A DNA stretch of 64,000 bases from Flagellimonas marinaquae (GTDB lineage Bacteria > Bacteroidota > Bacteroidia > Flavobacteriales > Flavobacteriaceae): NCBI RefSeq assembly GCF_003992675.1, contig NZ_RZMZ01000007.1, positions 124,001 through 188,000 of the forward strand. Direction: 5' to 3'. Shown piece by piece: positions 24,712 through 33,422 of this stretch. A model generated the notes under the pieces. It saw only the letters and a program-made list of their open reading frames with translations. It did not search any database and was not told the DNA's origin. The position numbers and the translations under genes were made by a program. Position 1 is the stretch's first letter. Each line of letters opens with the position of its first letter.

Positions 24712-26400
24712 CTAGCGAATATCTCTAAGTTTCAGTTGAAGGCTCACCGTTCCGTTCCATTCATTTTCATCCAACGAAAATACGGCATCAAACGGTTTTA
24801 TTCGCTTTACTACATTCAATTTATCGCCCAAATTGAACCCAATAGCACCAATAGGATTGTAACCGGGCTGATATACGCTACATTTTAAGTGCTTTTCGTC
24901 CTCGCCCACGCCACGGGCATAACCCGTGTCCTTTAAACCTTCGGCTATAAAAATCGGGGTCATGTTACCTGGGCCAAAGGGGGCAAATTGTTTCAGGATT
25001 CGCATCAATTTCGGAGTAATCTGATCCATTTGGATTTTTGCATCCACCGTTATTTCCGGTTGGAGCAGTTTGGGGTCGATGGTTTCCGAAACCACTTTTT
25101 CAAACTGATTTTTGAAGGCTTCGTACTGTTCTTCCAACAAGGTAAGGCCTGCAGCGTACATATGCCCGCCAAACTGCTCCAAACAATCGGAACAGCCTTC
25201 GAGGGCATTGTAAATATCAAATCCTTTGACCGAACGGGCCGAAGCAGCTAATTTGTCCCCACTTTTAGTGAAAACCAAAGTAGGTCTATAATAAGTTTCT
25301 GTTAATCGTGAAGCCACAATGCCGATTACGCCCTTGTGCCAATGCTCATTATAGACCACGGAAGTGAACTTTTCCTCTTCTTGGTTTTCCTGAATTTGGA
25401 TCAAAGCTTCTTGGGTAATCTCTTGGTCCAAACTCCGTCGCTCGGTATTAAAAAGTTCTATTTCTGATGCGAATTGTTTTGCCGTAGGCCAATCTGTTTC
25501 GGCGAGGAGATTTACAGCATGCTGACCGTGTTTCATTCGCCCTGCGGCATTGATCCGAGGCGCAATGATGAACACCACATCCGTAATGGTAAGTTCTCTT
25601 TTTTTGGTTTGGTCGATCAGGGCTTTGATCCCTATTCGAGGATTTTTGTTGATGACCTGTAATCCATAATGGGCCAGCACCCGATTTTCTCCTGTAATGG
25701 GTACAATATCCGCAGCAATGGCAGTCGCCACCAAATCCAGATAGGGAATTAAATCATCGATAGTTTTTCCTTGTTTGGAAGCAATAGCCTGAATCAACTT
25801 AAAGCCTACGCCACAACCACAAAGTTCCTTGTACGGATATTTGCAATCTTCCTGCTTGGGGTCCAACACGGCAACGGCATCAGGAAGTGATGGTCCAGGC
25901 CTGTGGTGATCGCAAACTATCACATCAATCCCCTTTTCCTTAGCATATTTTATTTGATCAATGGCCTTGATGCCACAATCCAAGGCAATCATCAAACCAA
26001 TATCGTTGTCCGCTGCAAAATCGATTCCTTGGAACGAAATACCATAGCCTTCCCCATAGCGGTCTGGAATATAGGTCGCTACGTTTGGATAGGATTCCAT
26101 CAAAAAGGAGCTCATTAAGGCTACGGAAGTCGTGCCGTCCACATCGTAATCACCGTACACCAAAATATTCTCGCCTTTTGACATGGCCTGCTCAATCCGT
26201 TGGACAGCCTTGTCCATGTCCTTCATCAAAAAAGGGTCATGCAAATGGCTCAACTCTGGACGGAAAAACGCTTTCGCCTCCTCGTAGTCGCTTATCCCCC
26301 GTTGCAGCAGCAATTGGGCAACCAAATCATCAACGCCCAATGCTTCGGAAAGTTGGTCAATGGATTTTTGTTCAGGTTTTGGTTTTATGGTCCAGCGCAT
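24712..26400 (-). CDS. recJ: Single-stranded-DNA-specific exonuclease RecJ
   Basis: 5'-3' single-strand exonuclease of recombination and mismatch repair, 562 residues, full length. DHH phosphoesterase motifs: LVYGDYDVDGTTSVAL (about 80-95), ALDCGIKA, VCDHHRPGPSLPDAVAVLDP (about 162-180), and the DHHA1 signature FGGHMYAAGLTL. The C-terminal OB-type domain is present (YQPGYNPIGAIGFN...FSLDENEWNGTVSLQLKLRDI). 48 nt separate it from the four-helix gene before it. Confidence 0.95.
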   Translation of the reverse strand: MRWTIKPKPEQKSIDQLSEALGVDDLVAQLLLQRGISDYEEAKAFFRPELSHLHDPFLMKDMDKAVQRIEQAMSKGENILVYGDYDVDGTTSVALMSSFLMESYPNVATYIPDRYGEGYGISFQGIDFAADNDIGLMIALDCGIKAIDQIKYAKEKGIDVIVCDHHRPGPSLPDAVAVLDPKQEDCKYPYKELCGCGVGFKLIQAIASKQGKTIDDLIPYLDLVATAIAADIVPITGENRVLAHYGLQVINKNPRIGIKALIDQTKKRELTITDVVFIIAPRINAAGRMKHGQHAVNLLAETDWPTAKQFASEIELFNTERRSLDQEITQEALIQIQENQEEEKFTSVVYNEHWHKGVIGIVASRLTETYYRPTLVFTKSGDKLAASARSVKGFDIYNALEGCSDCLEQFGGHMYAAGLTLLEEQYEAFKNQFEKVVSETIDPKLLQPEITVDAKIQMDQITPKLMRILKQFAPFGPGNMTPIFIAEGLKDTGYARGVGEDEKHLKCSVYQPGYNPIGAIGFNLGDKLNVVKRIKPFDAVFSLDENEWNGTVSLQLKLRDIR

Positions 26401-26448
26401 AGCTATACAAATTCAAGTTCAAAATTTAAGCTCAAACCCAAATTTCGG

Positions 26449-26799
26449 TTATCTCTTCTTTTTGATTACTGTAGCTGTGATTTTAATCAATTGCTCAACT
26501 TCGTCCAACAAACCTAAGCTTATGGATTTGTTTCCATAATCTATTTTATTCAAAATTTTTAGGTTTACGCGTGACTCCTTCAATTCCCTAAATGTGATAG
26601 TAGCCCGGTACACAAAGTCTTTATCGGTGGTCGTACCTTGAGCTTCCCCAAAGTTCAGCGCAGCGCTTCCAGTGGACCGAAGCAATTGGTTTCCGTAATA
26701 TTGGCCGGTAAAATCGTTGGGTAAGTCATGGCAAAAAGTAGCAATGCAAGCTGCCAAATCCACAAACCTTTCCTCTAAATCAAATTTTTTCTGAGTCAT
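26449..26799 (-). CDS. Four-helix bundle protein of the 23S rRNA intervening-sequence family
   Basis: 116 residues. FCHDLPNDFTGQYYGNQLLRSTGSAALNFGEAQGTTTDKDFVYRATITFRELKESRVNLKIL is the family core: helices rich in conserved Arg, Ser, Asn, Glu and the SxxSxxxNxxEA-type pattern. Such proteins occur widely in Bacteroidota outside rRNA and form pentamers; function unknown. Same strand as recJ. Confidence 0.85.
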   Translation of the reverse strand: MTQKKFDLEERFVDLAACIATFCHDLPNDFTGQYYGNQLLRSTGSAALNFGEAQGTTTDKDFVYRATITFRELKESRVNLKILNKIDYGNKSISLGLLDEVEQLIKITATVIKKKR

Positions 26800-26898
26800 A
26801 GTTTTTTATTTGATTCTGAGGTTGACCCTATAAATATAAATGATTTACCTGAATTTGAGTTTGGGTATTGTATTTGAACTTAACGCTTTATCAAAAGT

Positions 26899-27321
26899 CT
26901 ATTTATTGTGATAGAAAGTCTTAATGTCCAATTTGGCAAATTTTCTGAACATTTCCATCACTCCACAATATTTTTCCACGGAAAGGTCCACCGCCTTTTT
27001 AAGCTTTTCCTCGTTTAAATTTGCACCTGTAAAATGATACTCTATCACTACGGAATCATAATATTTTGGATGCTCTTCGGTGAGATTGGCAATGGTCTCT
27101 ATTTTAAAATCATCTACTTCCAGTTTCATTTTTTTTATGAGCGAAGCGACATCCAGGCCAGAGCAGCCTGCCAACGAGGACAACATCAACGCTTTTGGAC
27201 GCAAGCCGGCACCCGACCCTCCGCTTTCTGCTCCAGCATCCATGCGTACTGTATGCCCAGAAGGATTGTTGCTCTCAAACGCCATTTCGCCTAACCATTT
27301 GGTGGTGATGTGATTTGTCAT
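26899..27321 (-). CDS. OsmC/Ohr-family protein
   Basis: 140 residues from ATG 27321; a much longer upstream extension of the frame overlaps the divergent AhpD-like gene and is rejected. OsmC fold: GLRPKALMLSSLAGCSGLDVASLIKKMKLEVDD with one Cys (AGCSGLDV) and VEKYCGVMEMFRK with the second, the peroxidatic Cys pair of hydroperoxide reductases. Likely reduces organic hydroperoxides. Divergent from the AhpD-like gene with a perfect minus-strand -7 element TATTTTTG at 27358-27351. Confidence 0.88.
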   Translation of the reverse strand: MTNHITTKWLGEMAFESNNPSGHTVRMDAGAESGGSGAGLRPKALMLSSLAGCSGLDVASLIKKMKLEVDDFKIETIANLTEEHPKYYDSVVIEYHFTGANLNEEKLKKAVDLSVEKYCGVMEMFRKFAKLDIKTFYHNK

Positions 27322-27376
27322 GATGATTAATTTTTGTTTCTTGTAGACTTCAAAAATACAATTTATAATCTCAACG

Positions 27377-27979
27377 ATGGCCCTAGTAGACCCCCTTTCC
27401 CCCGACCATGATATCGAAACCAAGCAACTGGCCGAATTTTTCAACGAAACCCTTGGGTTTTGCCCCAATTCAGTTTTGACAATGCAGCACAGGCCTGCCA
27501 TTTCCAAGGCATTTATCAATTTGAACAAAGCCGTAATGGCCAATGAAGGCCGAGTGACTTCTGCCCTGAAACGGATGATTGCTTGGGTAAGCAGCAACGC
27601 CACAGGATGCCGGTATTGCCAGGCCCATGCCATTAGGGCCGCGGAACGTTATGGTGCCGAACAGGAACAATTGGAAAATATTTGGGAATACCGAACCCAT
27701 AGCGCGTTTTCGGAAGCGGAGAGGGCTGCTCTGGATTTTGCCTTGGCGGCTTCCCAAGTGCCCAATACGGTGAATGCGGATATAAAAAAACGACTGCACC
27801 AACATTGGAACGATGGCGAAATTGTGGAAATGATGGGGGTCATTTCTCTTTTTGGATACCTCAACCGCTGGAACGATTCCATGGGAACCAACATTGAAGA
27901 AGGAGCTGTGGAAAGTGCCGAAAAATATTTGGGCGAAGTGGGTTGGGAAAAGGGCAAGCATGATGGTTCCAAATATTGA
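27377..27979 (+). CDS. AhpD-like / carboxymuconolactone decarboxylase-family protein
   Basis: 200 residues, all alpha. The redox motif GCRYCQAHAIRAA (Cys-x-x-Cys plus His five residues on) with an upstream Glu fits the peroxidase-related CMD/AhpD group. Probably part of thiol-dependent peroxide removal. The divergent OsmC neighbour has the same general task, so a shared oxidative-stress role is likely (inference). Confidence 0.85.
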   Translation: MALVDPLSPDHDIETKQLAEFFNETLGFCPNSVLTMQHRPAISKAFINLNKAVMANEGRVTSALKRMIAWVSSNATGCRYCQAHAIRAAERYGAEQEQLENIWEYRTHSAFSEAERAALDFALAASQVPNTVNADIKKRLHQHWNDGEIVEMMGVISLFGYLNRWNDSMGTNIEEGAVESAEKYLGEVGWEKGKHDGSKY

Positions 27980-28055
27980 AATGCTTTTCTTGACCTGTAT
28001 CAACATTTAAGTCCTCCCATTGTCCAAAATTTGCCATGAACAAAAACTACCGATC

Positions 28056-28637
28056 ATGGCAAAACTGATATTAACACCTGAAAATCAAATCCAACGATTA
28101 AATACCATTTTCAATTCGGTTGAACAGCTGAGGGATTTACCTTTGGTTCAACTCAAAAAACGGGGCAATCCCAAAACTTGGAGCGTGTTGGAGGTGATTT
28201 TACACCTCAACATCGCCTATGGACATTACCAAACAAAGTTTGAGGAAATACTGCCCAACTTATCCAGTATTGATGTGGAGCAGAAAAAATTTAAATGCAG
28301 GGCTTGGCAAAAATTTGTGATTGAAGGGCAAAGGCCCAAAAACAACGTCAGAAAATGGAAAATGAAGACGCTAAAACGTTTTGAGCCCATAATCGATTCG
28401 GAACATGTGGATGACAAAAAGGCAAATGAAATTATTGATTCATTCTTTGCATTGTACGGGCATTTAAAGGAAACCATTGTAACTAGCAGGGGAAAGGACG
28501 TTACGAAGATAAAGTTTGCGTCCGCAATCGGACCCATTGTCAATTTTTATCTACCAGAAAGTTTTGAGTTTCTCATTTGCCATTTGGAACGGCATATGGT
28601 TCAGATCAGCGAAATTTTGAAACAGGTGGAAAAGTAA
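28056..28637 (+). CDS. DinB-like (DUF1569-type) putative metal-binding protein
   Basis: 193 residues from ATG 28056; a TTG 12 codons earlier is less likely. WSVLEVILHLNIAYGHYQ early and FLICHLERHMVQISEIL at the C-terminus give the spaced His residues (HL...H; H...H) of the DinB/YfiT four-helix fold that binds a divalent metal. The Crp/Fnr gene begins 68 nt on. Function unknown; related proteins are thiol transferases or hydrolases. Confidence 0.65.
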   Translation: MAKLILTPENQIQRLNTIFNSVEQLRDLPLVQLKKRGNPKTWSVLEVILHLNIAYGHYQTKFEEILPNLSSIDVEQKKFKCRAWQKFVIEGQRPKNNVRKWKMKTLKRFEPIIDSEHVDDKKANEIIDSFFALYGHLKETIVTSRGKDVTKIKFASAIGPIVNFYLPESFEFLICHLERHMVQISEILKQVEK

Positions 28638-28705
28638 TCCGTTCTTAAATCCCTTACTGATTTTGCCCAATGTAGTATTTTTAGAAAAAATATATTTTGG
28701 GCAAC

Positions 28706-29290
28706 ATGCGTGATGAAGACTTTTTGCTTTTAAAAAACCTCTTTTTCAATCTTCGGATATCCGATAAAGAGGAGGAACACTTCAAGTCACTTTGGTGCAC
28801 AAAATCTTTTAAGCAATACGATTTAATCACTGAAGCGGGTAGCATTGAACGGAATTTTTACCTCGTCCTCGAAGGCGTACAAGCTATTTATGTCTTGAAT
28901 GAAAAAGGCGAAAAGGTAGTTTTGGGCTTTTCTTACACAGGCAGCCCATCTGGAGTTTTTGACTCTTTTGTGAGCGGAGAACCTTCAAAAATTTTCTTGG
29001 AAGCCCTAAAGCCATCAAGACTTTTGGCTATCTCAAAAAGCGATTATCTTGATCTGTTCAAAAACGATCCTTCCTTTTATCAGTGGGGACATCATTTTTT
29101 TCAGGAAGTCCTGTTTGGTAGGTTGTCCCGAGAGGTGGAACTGTTGACCCTAACCGCGGAACAGCGATACATTTCATTTATGCAAAGATGCCCGGACGAA
29201 TTAAAGGTAATTCCCCAAAAATATCTGGCATCCTACCTCAACATGAAGCCAGAAACCTTTAGCAGACTAAGAGCTTCTACTGTTTACTAA
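28706..29290 (+). CDS. Crp/Fnr-family transcriptional regulator
   Basis: 194 residues from ATG 28706 (a TTG three codons earlier is also possible). Cyclic-nucleotide-type beta roll (NFYLVLEGVQAIYVLNEKGEKVVLGFSYTGSPSGVFDSF), long helix, and winged helix-turn-helix (IPQKYLASYLNMKPETFSRLRA). The CAP-type cAMP residues and Fnr cysteines are absent, so the signal is unknown. Its TAA stop overlaps the stop of convergent rsmI by two bases. Confidence 0.87.
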   Translation: MRDEDFLLLKNLFFNLRISDKEEEHFKSLWCTKSFKQYDLITEAGSIERNFYLVLEGVQAIYVLNEKGEKVVLGFSYTGSPSGVFDSFVSGEPSKIFLEALKPSRLLAISKSDYLDLFKNDPSFYQWGHHFFQEVLFGRLSREVELLTLTAEQRYISFMQRCPDELKVIPQKYLASYLNMKPETFSRLRASTVY

Positions 29291-29961
29291 GACTTCTTCC
29301 CCCCAACCACAATCACGAATTCCCCTTTGGGCGCTTTCTTGTTGAAATGCTCCAAAACTTCTGCCAAGGTGCCTCGAACCGTTTCTTCATACAATTTGGT
29401 CAATTCCCTGGACACAGAAATAGCCCTGTCTTCTCCGAAGTACTCGGCAAAATGGGTCAAGGTTTTGATAAGCTTGTGGGGCGATTCGTAAAAAACCATA
29501 GTGCGGGTTTCTTCGGCCAATTCCAAAAGTCGGGTCTGGCGGCCTTTTTTTATGGGCAGAAATCCTTCAAATACAAATCGGTCGTTGGGCAATCCGCTAT
29601 TAACCAACGCTGGAACAAATGCCGTTGGACCAGGCAAACACTCTACCTCAATATCGTTTTCAACACAAGCGCGGGTCAACAAAAATCCAGGATCGGAAAT
29701 AGCTGGGGTACCTGCATCGGAAATCAGTGCGTAGATTGAGCCCTCCTTCATTTTTTGTACCAAACCATCCAGCTGTTTGTGCTCATTGTGCATGTGATGG
29801 CTCTGCAAGGGTGTGTTGATTTCAAAATGTTTGAGCAATTTGCCGCTGGTGCGGGTATCTTCCGCCAAAACCACATCTACTTCCTTGAGCACCTTGATGG
29901 CACGAAGTGTCATGTCCTCCAAATTGCCAATTGGTGTTGGCACTAGATATAGCTTTCCCAT
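29287..29961 (-). CDS. rsmI: 16S rRNA (cytidine(1402)-2'-O)-methyltransferase RsmI
   Basis: SAM-dependent ribose methylation of C1402 in the decoding centre. 224 residues. Tetrapyrrole-methylase fold: LYLVPTPIGNLEDMTLRAI, LAEDTRTSGKLLKHF, LISDAGTPAISDPGFLL, CLPGPTAFVPALVNSGLPNDRFVFEGFLP, FYESPHKL, RELTKLYEE. Shorter than proteobacterial RsmI, missing their C-terminal extension, as usual in Bacteroidota. Confidence 0.93.
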   Translation of the reverse strand: MGKLYLVPTPIGNLEDMTLRAIKVLKEVDVVLAEDTRTSGKLLKHFEINTPLQSHHMHNEHKQLDGLVQKMKEGSIYALISDAGTPAISDPGFLLTRACVENDIEVECLPGPTAFVPALVNSGLPNDRFVFEGFLPIKKGRQTRLLELAEETRTMVFYESPHKLIKTLTHFAEYFGEDRAISVSRELTKLYEETVRGTLAEVLEHFNKKAPKGEFVIVVGGKKS

Positions 29962-30008
29962 GGACCAAAGTTAAGGTCTTCCTATTAAAATAAAATTGAA
30001 AAATGGAT

Positions 30009-30704
30009 TTATGCGAACCTTCTTTCGATAAGCGCCAAGAAACGGGCCTCATACTCTTCCTTCCCCTCCCAATTATTGTACTCCGGTTTCACCATATTGT
30101 TGATGAAGGCAATGGAGCGCTCCTCGGTATCGATAGTGTTGAGCTGGGAAAGCACACGGGTATAATCTTCCATGTTATTATTGAAGAGGTGCTTTACAAA
30201 GGCAAGCTTGTCGTTTAGACCCACTTGAAAATCCTTGGCAAACCTATCGTTCAATGATTTTGGTTGAATGGACTGGGTCGCAGAAGTGTTTCCGATGTCC
30301 TGAGGAGTCACCTCTTCCATATCGTTCTTCATCAAGTTGGGCTTTGCCACAAATTCGGTAAAAACCTTTTCCAAGTCCTCATCGGACGGCATTTCGGACA
30401 CAATATCCCTAATGGTATCCATCGAAGGAGTTGTAATGATATCATCTTGGTGGGGATTACTTTCGGGAACCGATGTATTACCGCTCAAAACGGCGTTGGC
30501 CATTTTCTCGAACCGTGAGGCAATCACGTTTTGGGAGACATCCACCTCAACATCGTTCAACTTCTCATCAATAAATTTGAGAACGGCCAGTTTCTCGTAT
30601 ATCTTTCTTGACTTATCATAGAGTGCAGCAAGATCGGTATCCTCTCGCGCCGTAATGATTTCTGTAGACAATTTAATAAGCTCTTCCCTCAATTTCCGTA
30701 TCAT
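30009..30704 (-). CDS. Conserved Bacteroidota hypothetical protein with coiled-coil N-terminus
   Basis: 231 residues, cytosolic. The first 60 residues are charged and helical (LREELIKLSTEIITAREDTDLAALYDKSRKIYEKLAVLKFIDEKL), a likely coiled coil; the middle (about 75-150) is low-complexity, and the C-terminus (LNDRFAKDFQVGLNDKLAFVKHLFNNNMEDYTRVLSQLNT...WEGKEEYEARFLALIERRF) is a compact helical block that looks conserved. No function recognised. Sits between rsmI and divergent tdk, a placement I recall from other flavobacteria. Confidence 0.75.
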   Translation of the reverse strand: MIRKLREELIKLSTEIITAREDTDLAALYDKSRKIYEKLAVLKFIDEKLNDVEVDVSQNVIASRFEKMANAVLSGNTSVPESNPHQDDIITTPSMDTIRDIVSEMPSDEDLEKVFTEFVAKPNLMKNDMEEVTPQDIGNTSATQSIQPKSLNDRFAKDFQVGLNDKLAFVKHLFNNNMEDYTRVLSQLNTIDTEERSIAFINNMVKPEYNNWEGKEEYEARFLALIERRFA

Positions 30705-30774
30705 AGCTTTTCCTCTTTAGTATAAAAATATAACGATTTTGCGAATACCCTATCAACAAAAGGTTAAAATCTTA

Positions 30775-30808
30775 TTGAAAACAGGGGTGCAATTTTTTAG
30801 TAGCTTTG
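30775..30808 (+). promoter_or_regulatory. Promoter of the tdk-alr operon
   Basis: TTG at 30775-30777, 23 nt, then TAGCTTTG (perfect TAnnTTTG) at 30801-30808; predicted leader of about 45 nt before tdk. Confidence 0.55.
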
Positions 30809-30859
30809 TGCTGGTTCCCATATAACGGGAAAACAAACAATTTCTTTCAAAAATACGGT

Positions 30860-31504
30860 ATGTTTCTCGAAAACACAGTCAACCCTAAGGAACAGTTTGG
30901 ATGGATTGAGGTGATTTGCGGTTCCATGTTTTCCGGAAAGACCGAAGAGCTTATCCGTAGACTAAGACGGGCCCAATTTGCCAAGCAAAAAGTGGAGATT
31001 TTCAAACCCATTGTAGATACCCGCTACCATGAAGAAATGGTGGTCTCCCACGACTCCAATGAAATCCGGTCCACTCCGGTTCCCGCCGCAGCCAATATTC
31101 GCTTATTGGCCGATGACTGTGATGTAATCGGCATAGACGAAGCCCAATTTTTTGACGATGAGATCGTGACCGTTTGTAACGATTTGGCCAACCGTGGAAT
31201 CCGGGTGGTAGTCGCAGGACTGGATATGGATTTTAAGGGGAACCCTTTTGGACCCATGCCCGCATTGATGGCAACGGCCGAATACGTTACCAAGGTGCAC
31301 GCTGTGTGCACTCGAACGGGCAATTTGGCCAACTACAGTTTTAGAAAATCCCTTAACGATAATCTGGTCCTATTGGGCGAAACTGAAGAATATGAGCCCT
31401 TGAGTCGCGGGGCTTTCTACAAGGCTATGCTCCGAGAAAAAATAAAGGATATGGATGTAAAATCCGAAGAGGTAAATTCCAAAAAAGAAAAATCCAATGA
31501 ATAA
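30860..31504 (+). CDS. tdk: Thymidine kinase, type II, without the zinc-binding cysteines
   Basis: Thymidine salvage to dTMP. 214 residues from ATG 30860; the frame continues upstream but there it lies in the promoter. P-loop [13 protein letters not shown], then [11 protein letters not shown] and [30 protein letters not shown]. Classical type II enzymes bind zinc with two CxxC pairs; here the first reads CTRT and the second region reads [12 protein letters not shown] with no Cys, so the zinc site is lost. It overlaps alr by 8 nt. Confidence 0.92.
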   Translation: MFLENTVNPKEQFGWIEVICGSMFSGKTEELIRRLRRAQFAKQKVEIFKPIVDTRYHEEMVVSHDSNEIRSTPVPAAANIRLLADDCDVIGIDEAQFFDDEIVTVCNDLANRGIRVVVAGLDMDFKGNPFGPMPALMATAEYVTKVHAVCTRTGNLANYSFRKSLNDNLVLLGETEEYEPLSRGAFYKAMLREKIKDMDVKSEEVNSKKEKSNE

Positions 31505-32603
31505 GGTCGGGGAAACTACCTTGGTCCTGGACCTCTCGGCCTTGGAACACAATTACAAATACCTTCGTTCCAAGATAGCACCTGAAACCAAGTTTTTGGG
31601 TGTGGTGAAGGCCTTTGCCTATGGGAGCGATATGGTGGCCATTGCCCAAAAATTGGAAGAGTTGGGTGCCGATTACCTTGCCGTAGCCTACGCAAGTGAA
31701 GGGGTTTTGTTGCGGCAGGCCGGGGTAAAGCTCCCTATATTGGTGCTGCACCCCTTGGCGGCAAACTTTGATGATTTGATTGCCTATTGCTTGGAGCCGA
31801 GCCTTTATTCAAGAAGTATCCTGAACCAATTCCTCAAAGCTGCCGAAACACAGAAACAACAGGATTATCCCGTTCACATCAAGTTCAACACAGGGCTCAA
31901 CCGTTTGGGTTTTTCACAAGTCGATGTTGATTTTATTGCAGAAGAAGTCAAACGAAATGCATCCGTTAAAATCGTTTCCACCTTTTCGCACTTGGCCGCC
32001 TCCGAAGATGGTAGTGAAAGGGCGTTCAGCTTGGAACAGATCGGCTCATTTAAGAAATCGAGCAAGGCCTTGGGCGAAAAATTAGGTTATGCTCCCATGC
32101 GTCATATGTTGAACACCTCCGGTATCATCAATTATGCCGAGGCCCAGTTCGAGATGGTCCGCAGCGGAATTGGATTGTATGGGTACGGCAATCAGGCCGA
32201 AGTGGACGCTTCCCTGAGGCCCGTGGCTACGCTAAAAACCGTTATTTCGCAAATCCATGAAATCGAGCCCAACCATTCCGTGGGCTACAACCGTGCCTTT
32301 AAAGCCGATAAAAAAGTAAAAAGTGCCACCTTGCCCTTGGGCCATGCCGATGGTATTGGTCGACAATACGGAAAAGGGAAAGGTATTGTCATCATTAATG
32401 GAAAAAAAGCGCCAATTTTGGGAAATGTGTGCATGGACATGATCATGGTAGACGTCACCGGAATTGATTGCAAGGAAGGGGACGAAGTCATAGTGTTTGG
32501 TCCGCAAAAATCTGCCGAAGCCTTTGCCGCTGGTGCCAACACCATCTCCTATGAAATCCTCACCGCCATATCCCAGCGCGTGAAAAGGGTTGTGAAATGT
32601 TAA
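31497..32603 (+). CDS. alr: Alanine racemase
   Basis: PLP enzyme making D-alanine for peptidoglycan. 368 residues. PLP-binding Lys in [13 protein letters not shown] (usual VVKANAYG); second catalytic Tyr in [23 protein letters not shown] and [16 protein letters not shown] at the C-terminus. Overlaps the end of tdk, so translation is probably coupled. Confidence 0.93.
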   Translation: MNKVGETTLVLDLSALEHNYKYLRSKIAPETKFLGVVKAFAYGSDMVAIAQKLEELGADYLAVAYASEGVLLRQAGVKLPILVLHPLAANFDDLIAYCLEPSLYSRSILNQFLKAAETQKQQDYPVHIKFNTGLNRLGFSQVDVDFIAEEVKRNASVKIVSTFSHLAASEDGSERAFSLEQIGSFKKSSKALGEKLGYAPMRHMLNTSGIINYAEAQFEMVRSGIGLYGYGNQAEVDASLRPVATLKTVISQIHEIEPNHSVGYNRAFKADKKVKSATLPLGHADGIGRQYGKGKGIVIINGKKAPILGNVCMDMIMVDVTGIDCKEGDEVIVFGPQKSAEAFAAGANTISYEILTAISQRVKRVVKC

Positions 32604-32681
32604 TTTTTTTCTGGACAACTAAGGGCACAGACTTCTTTTTTACTTAATTTGTTGGTCAGTAACCAATACTCAACTATTAAA

Positions 32682-33089
32682 ATGGGATTTTTAAAAGAAT
32701 TTAAAGAATTTGCCATGAAAGGAAACCTGGTGGATATCGCCGTAGGTTTCGTCATGGGTGCCGCTTTCAAAGAAGTGGTATCGTCATTCACTGGAGGTAT
32801 CGTATCTCCTTTGATAGGATTGTTGTTCAACGCAGATTTCAACGATTTGAAATACGTCATCACCGAGGGAACTCCCAATGATGCAGGGGAAATTGTAGGG
32901 GAAATTGCCGTGCTCTACGGTGCGTTCCTTACCAATGTCATCGATTTTATCATCGTGGCCTTCGTGATGTTCCTTATTGTGAAAGGAGTGAACAAAATGA
33001 AGAAAAAAGAGGAGCCTGCTCCAGAAGCACCAAAGGGTCCAACCCAAGAGGAGTTGTTGGCAGAAATCCGGGATTTACTTAAAAAGTAA
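32682..33089 (+). CDS. mscL: Large-conductance mechanosensitive channel MscL
   Basis: Homopentameric emergency valve in the inner membrane. 135 residues from ATG 32682 (preceding TTG in frame rejected). N-terminal amphipathic GFLKEFKEFAMKGNLVDIAVGFVMGAAF, pore helix with small residues, second helix FLTNVIDFIIVAFVMFLIVKGVNKMKKKEE and a charged C-terminal coil. Downstream of alr on the same strand, probably with its own weak promoter. Confidence 0.95.
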   Translation: MGFLKEFKEFAMKGNLVDIAVGFVMGAAFKEVVSSFTGGIVSPLIGLLFNADFNDLKYVITEGTPNDAGEIVGEIAVLYGAFLTNVIDFIIVAFVMFLIVKGVNKMKKKEEPAPEAPKGPTQEELLAEIRDLLKK

Positions 33090-33287
33090 TTCAAGGTTCA
33101 TAACCAATGATGATGCAATGTCACTTCGAGCGCAGTCGAGAAGTACTTGGACCAAAAACCAGGTCCATGAAAATTTGAATCCACCCGACCTGACCACGAA
33201 TTACCAATCATTGGATGTTTTGCATCTGAAAGGATAAAAATAGTTGGTGCCGTGTTGGCACCGCCGCTACATCACAGTAACCTTTAA
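33090..33287. repeat. Intergenic stretch with a decayed REP-like element and hairpins
   Basis: TGTCACTTCGAGCGCAGTCG at 33119 repeats the left arm of the element at 23313; the right arm (CCACCCGACCTGACCA, 33181-33196) is decayed. Between them TGGACC/GGTCCA (33148-33167) forms a small hairpin. A further perfect hairpin GGTGCC-GTGTT-GGCACC lies at 33246-33262. No gene seen. Confidence 0.6.
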
Positions 33288-33328
33288 AACCATCAATGTG
33301 TTTCGCTAACATGTTGATGGTTGTTTTA
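33288..33328 (+). terminator. Putative terminator after mscL
   Basis: AACCATCAA / TTGATGGTT, perfect 9-bp stem with a 17-nt loop, then GTTTTATTTG. Confidence 0.5.
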
Positions 33329-33372
33329 TTTGTAACATTTTGTTATTTTTTATTGATTGCTGCGAAAAAAGC

Positions 33373-33402
33373 TTGTTTAACTCCCTGACTAAAGTACCTT
33401 TG
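33373..33402 (+). promoter_or_regulatory. Promoter of asd
   Basis: TTG at 33373-33375, exactly 19 nt, TACCTTTG at 33395-33402; 20 nt before the ATG. Confidence 0.65.
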
Positions 33403-33422
33403 CGGCAAGAAATAATTTTTAG

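Noticed and set aside
27322..27633. Upstream extension of the OsmC protein to 244 residues
   Set aside because: It overlaps the divergent AhpD-like gene and shows no OsmC sequence; ATG 27321 gives the normal length of 140.
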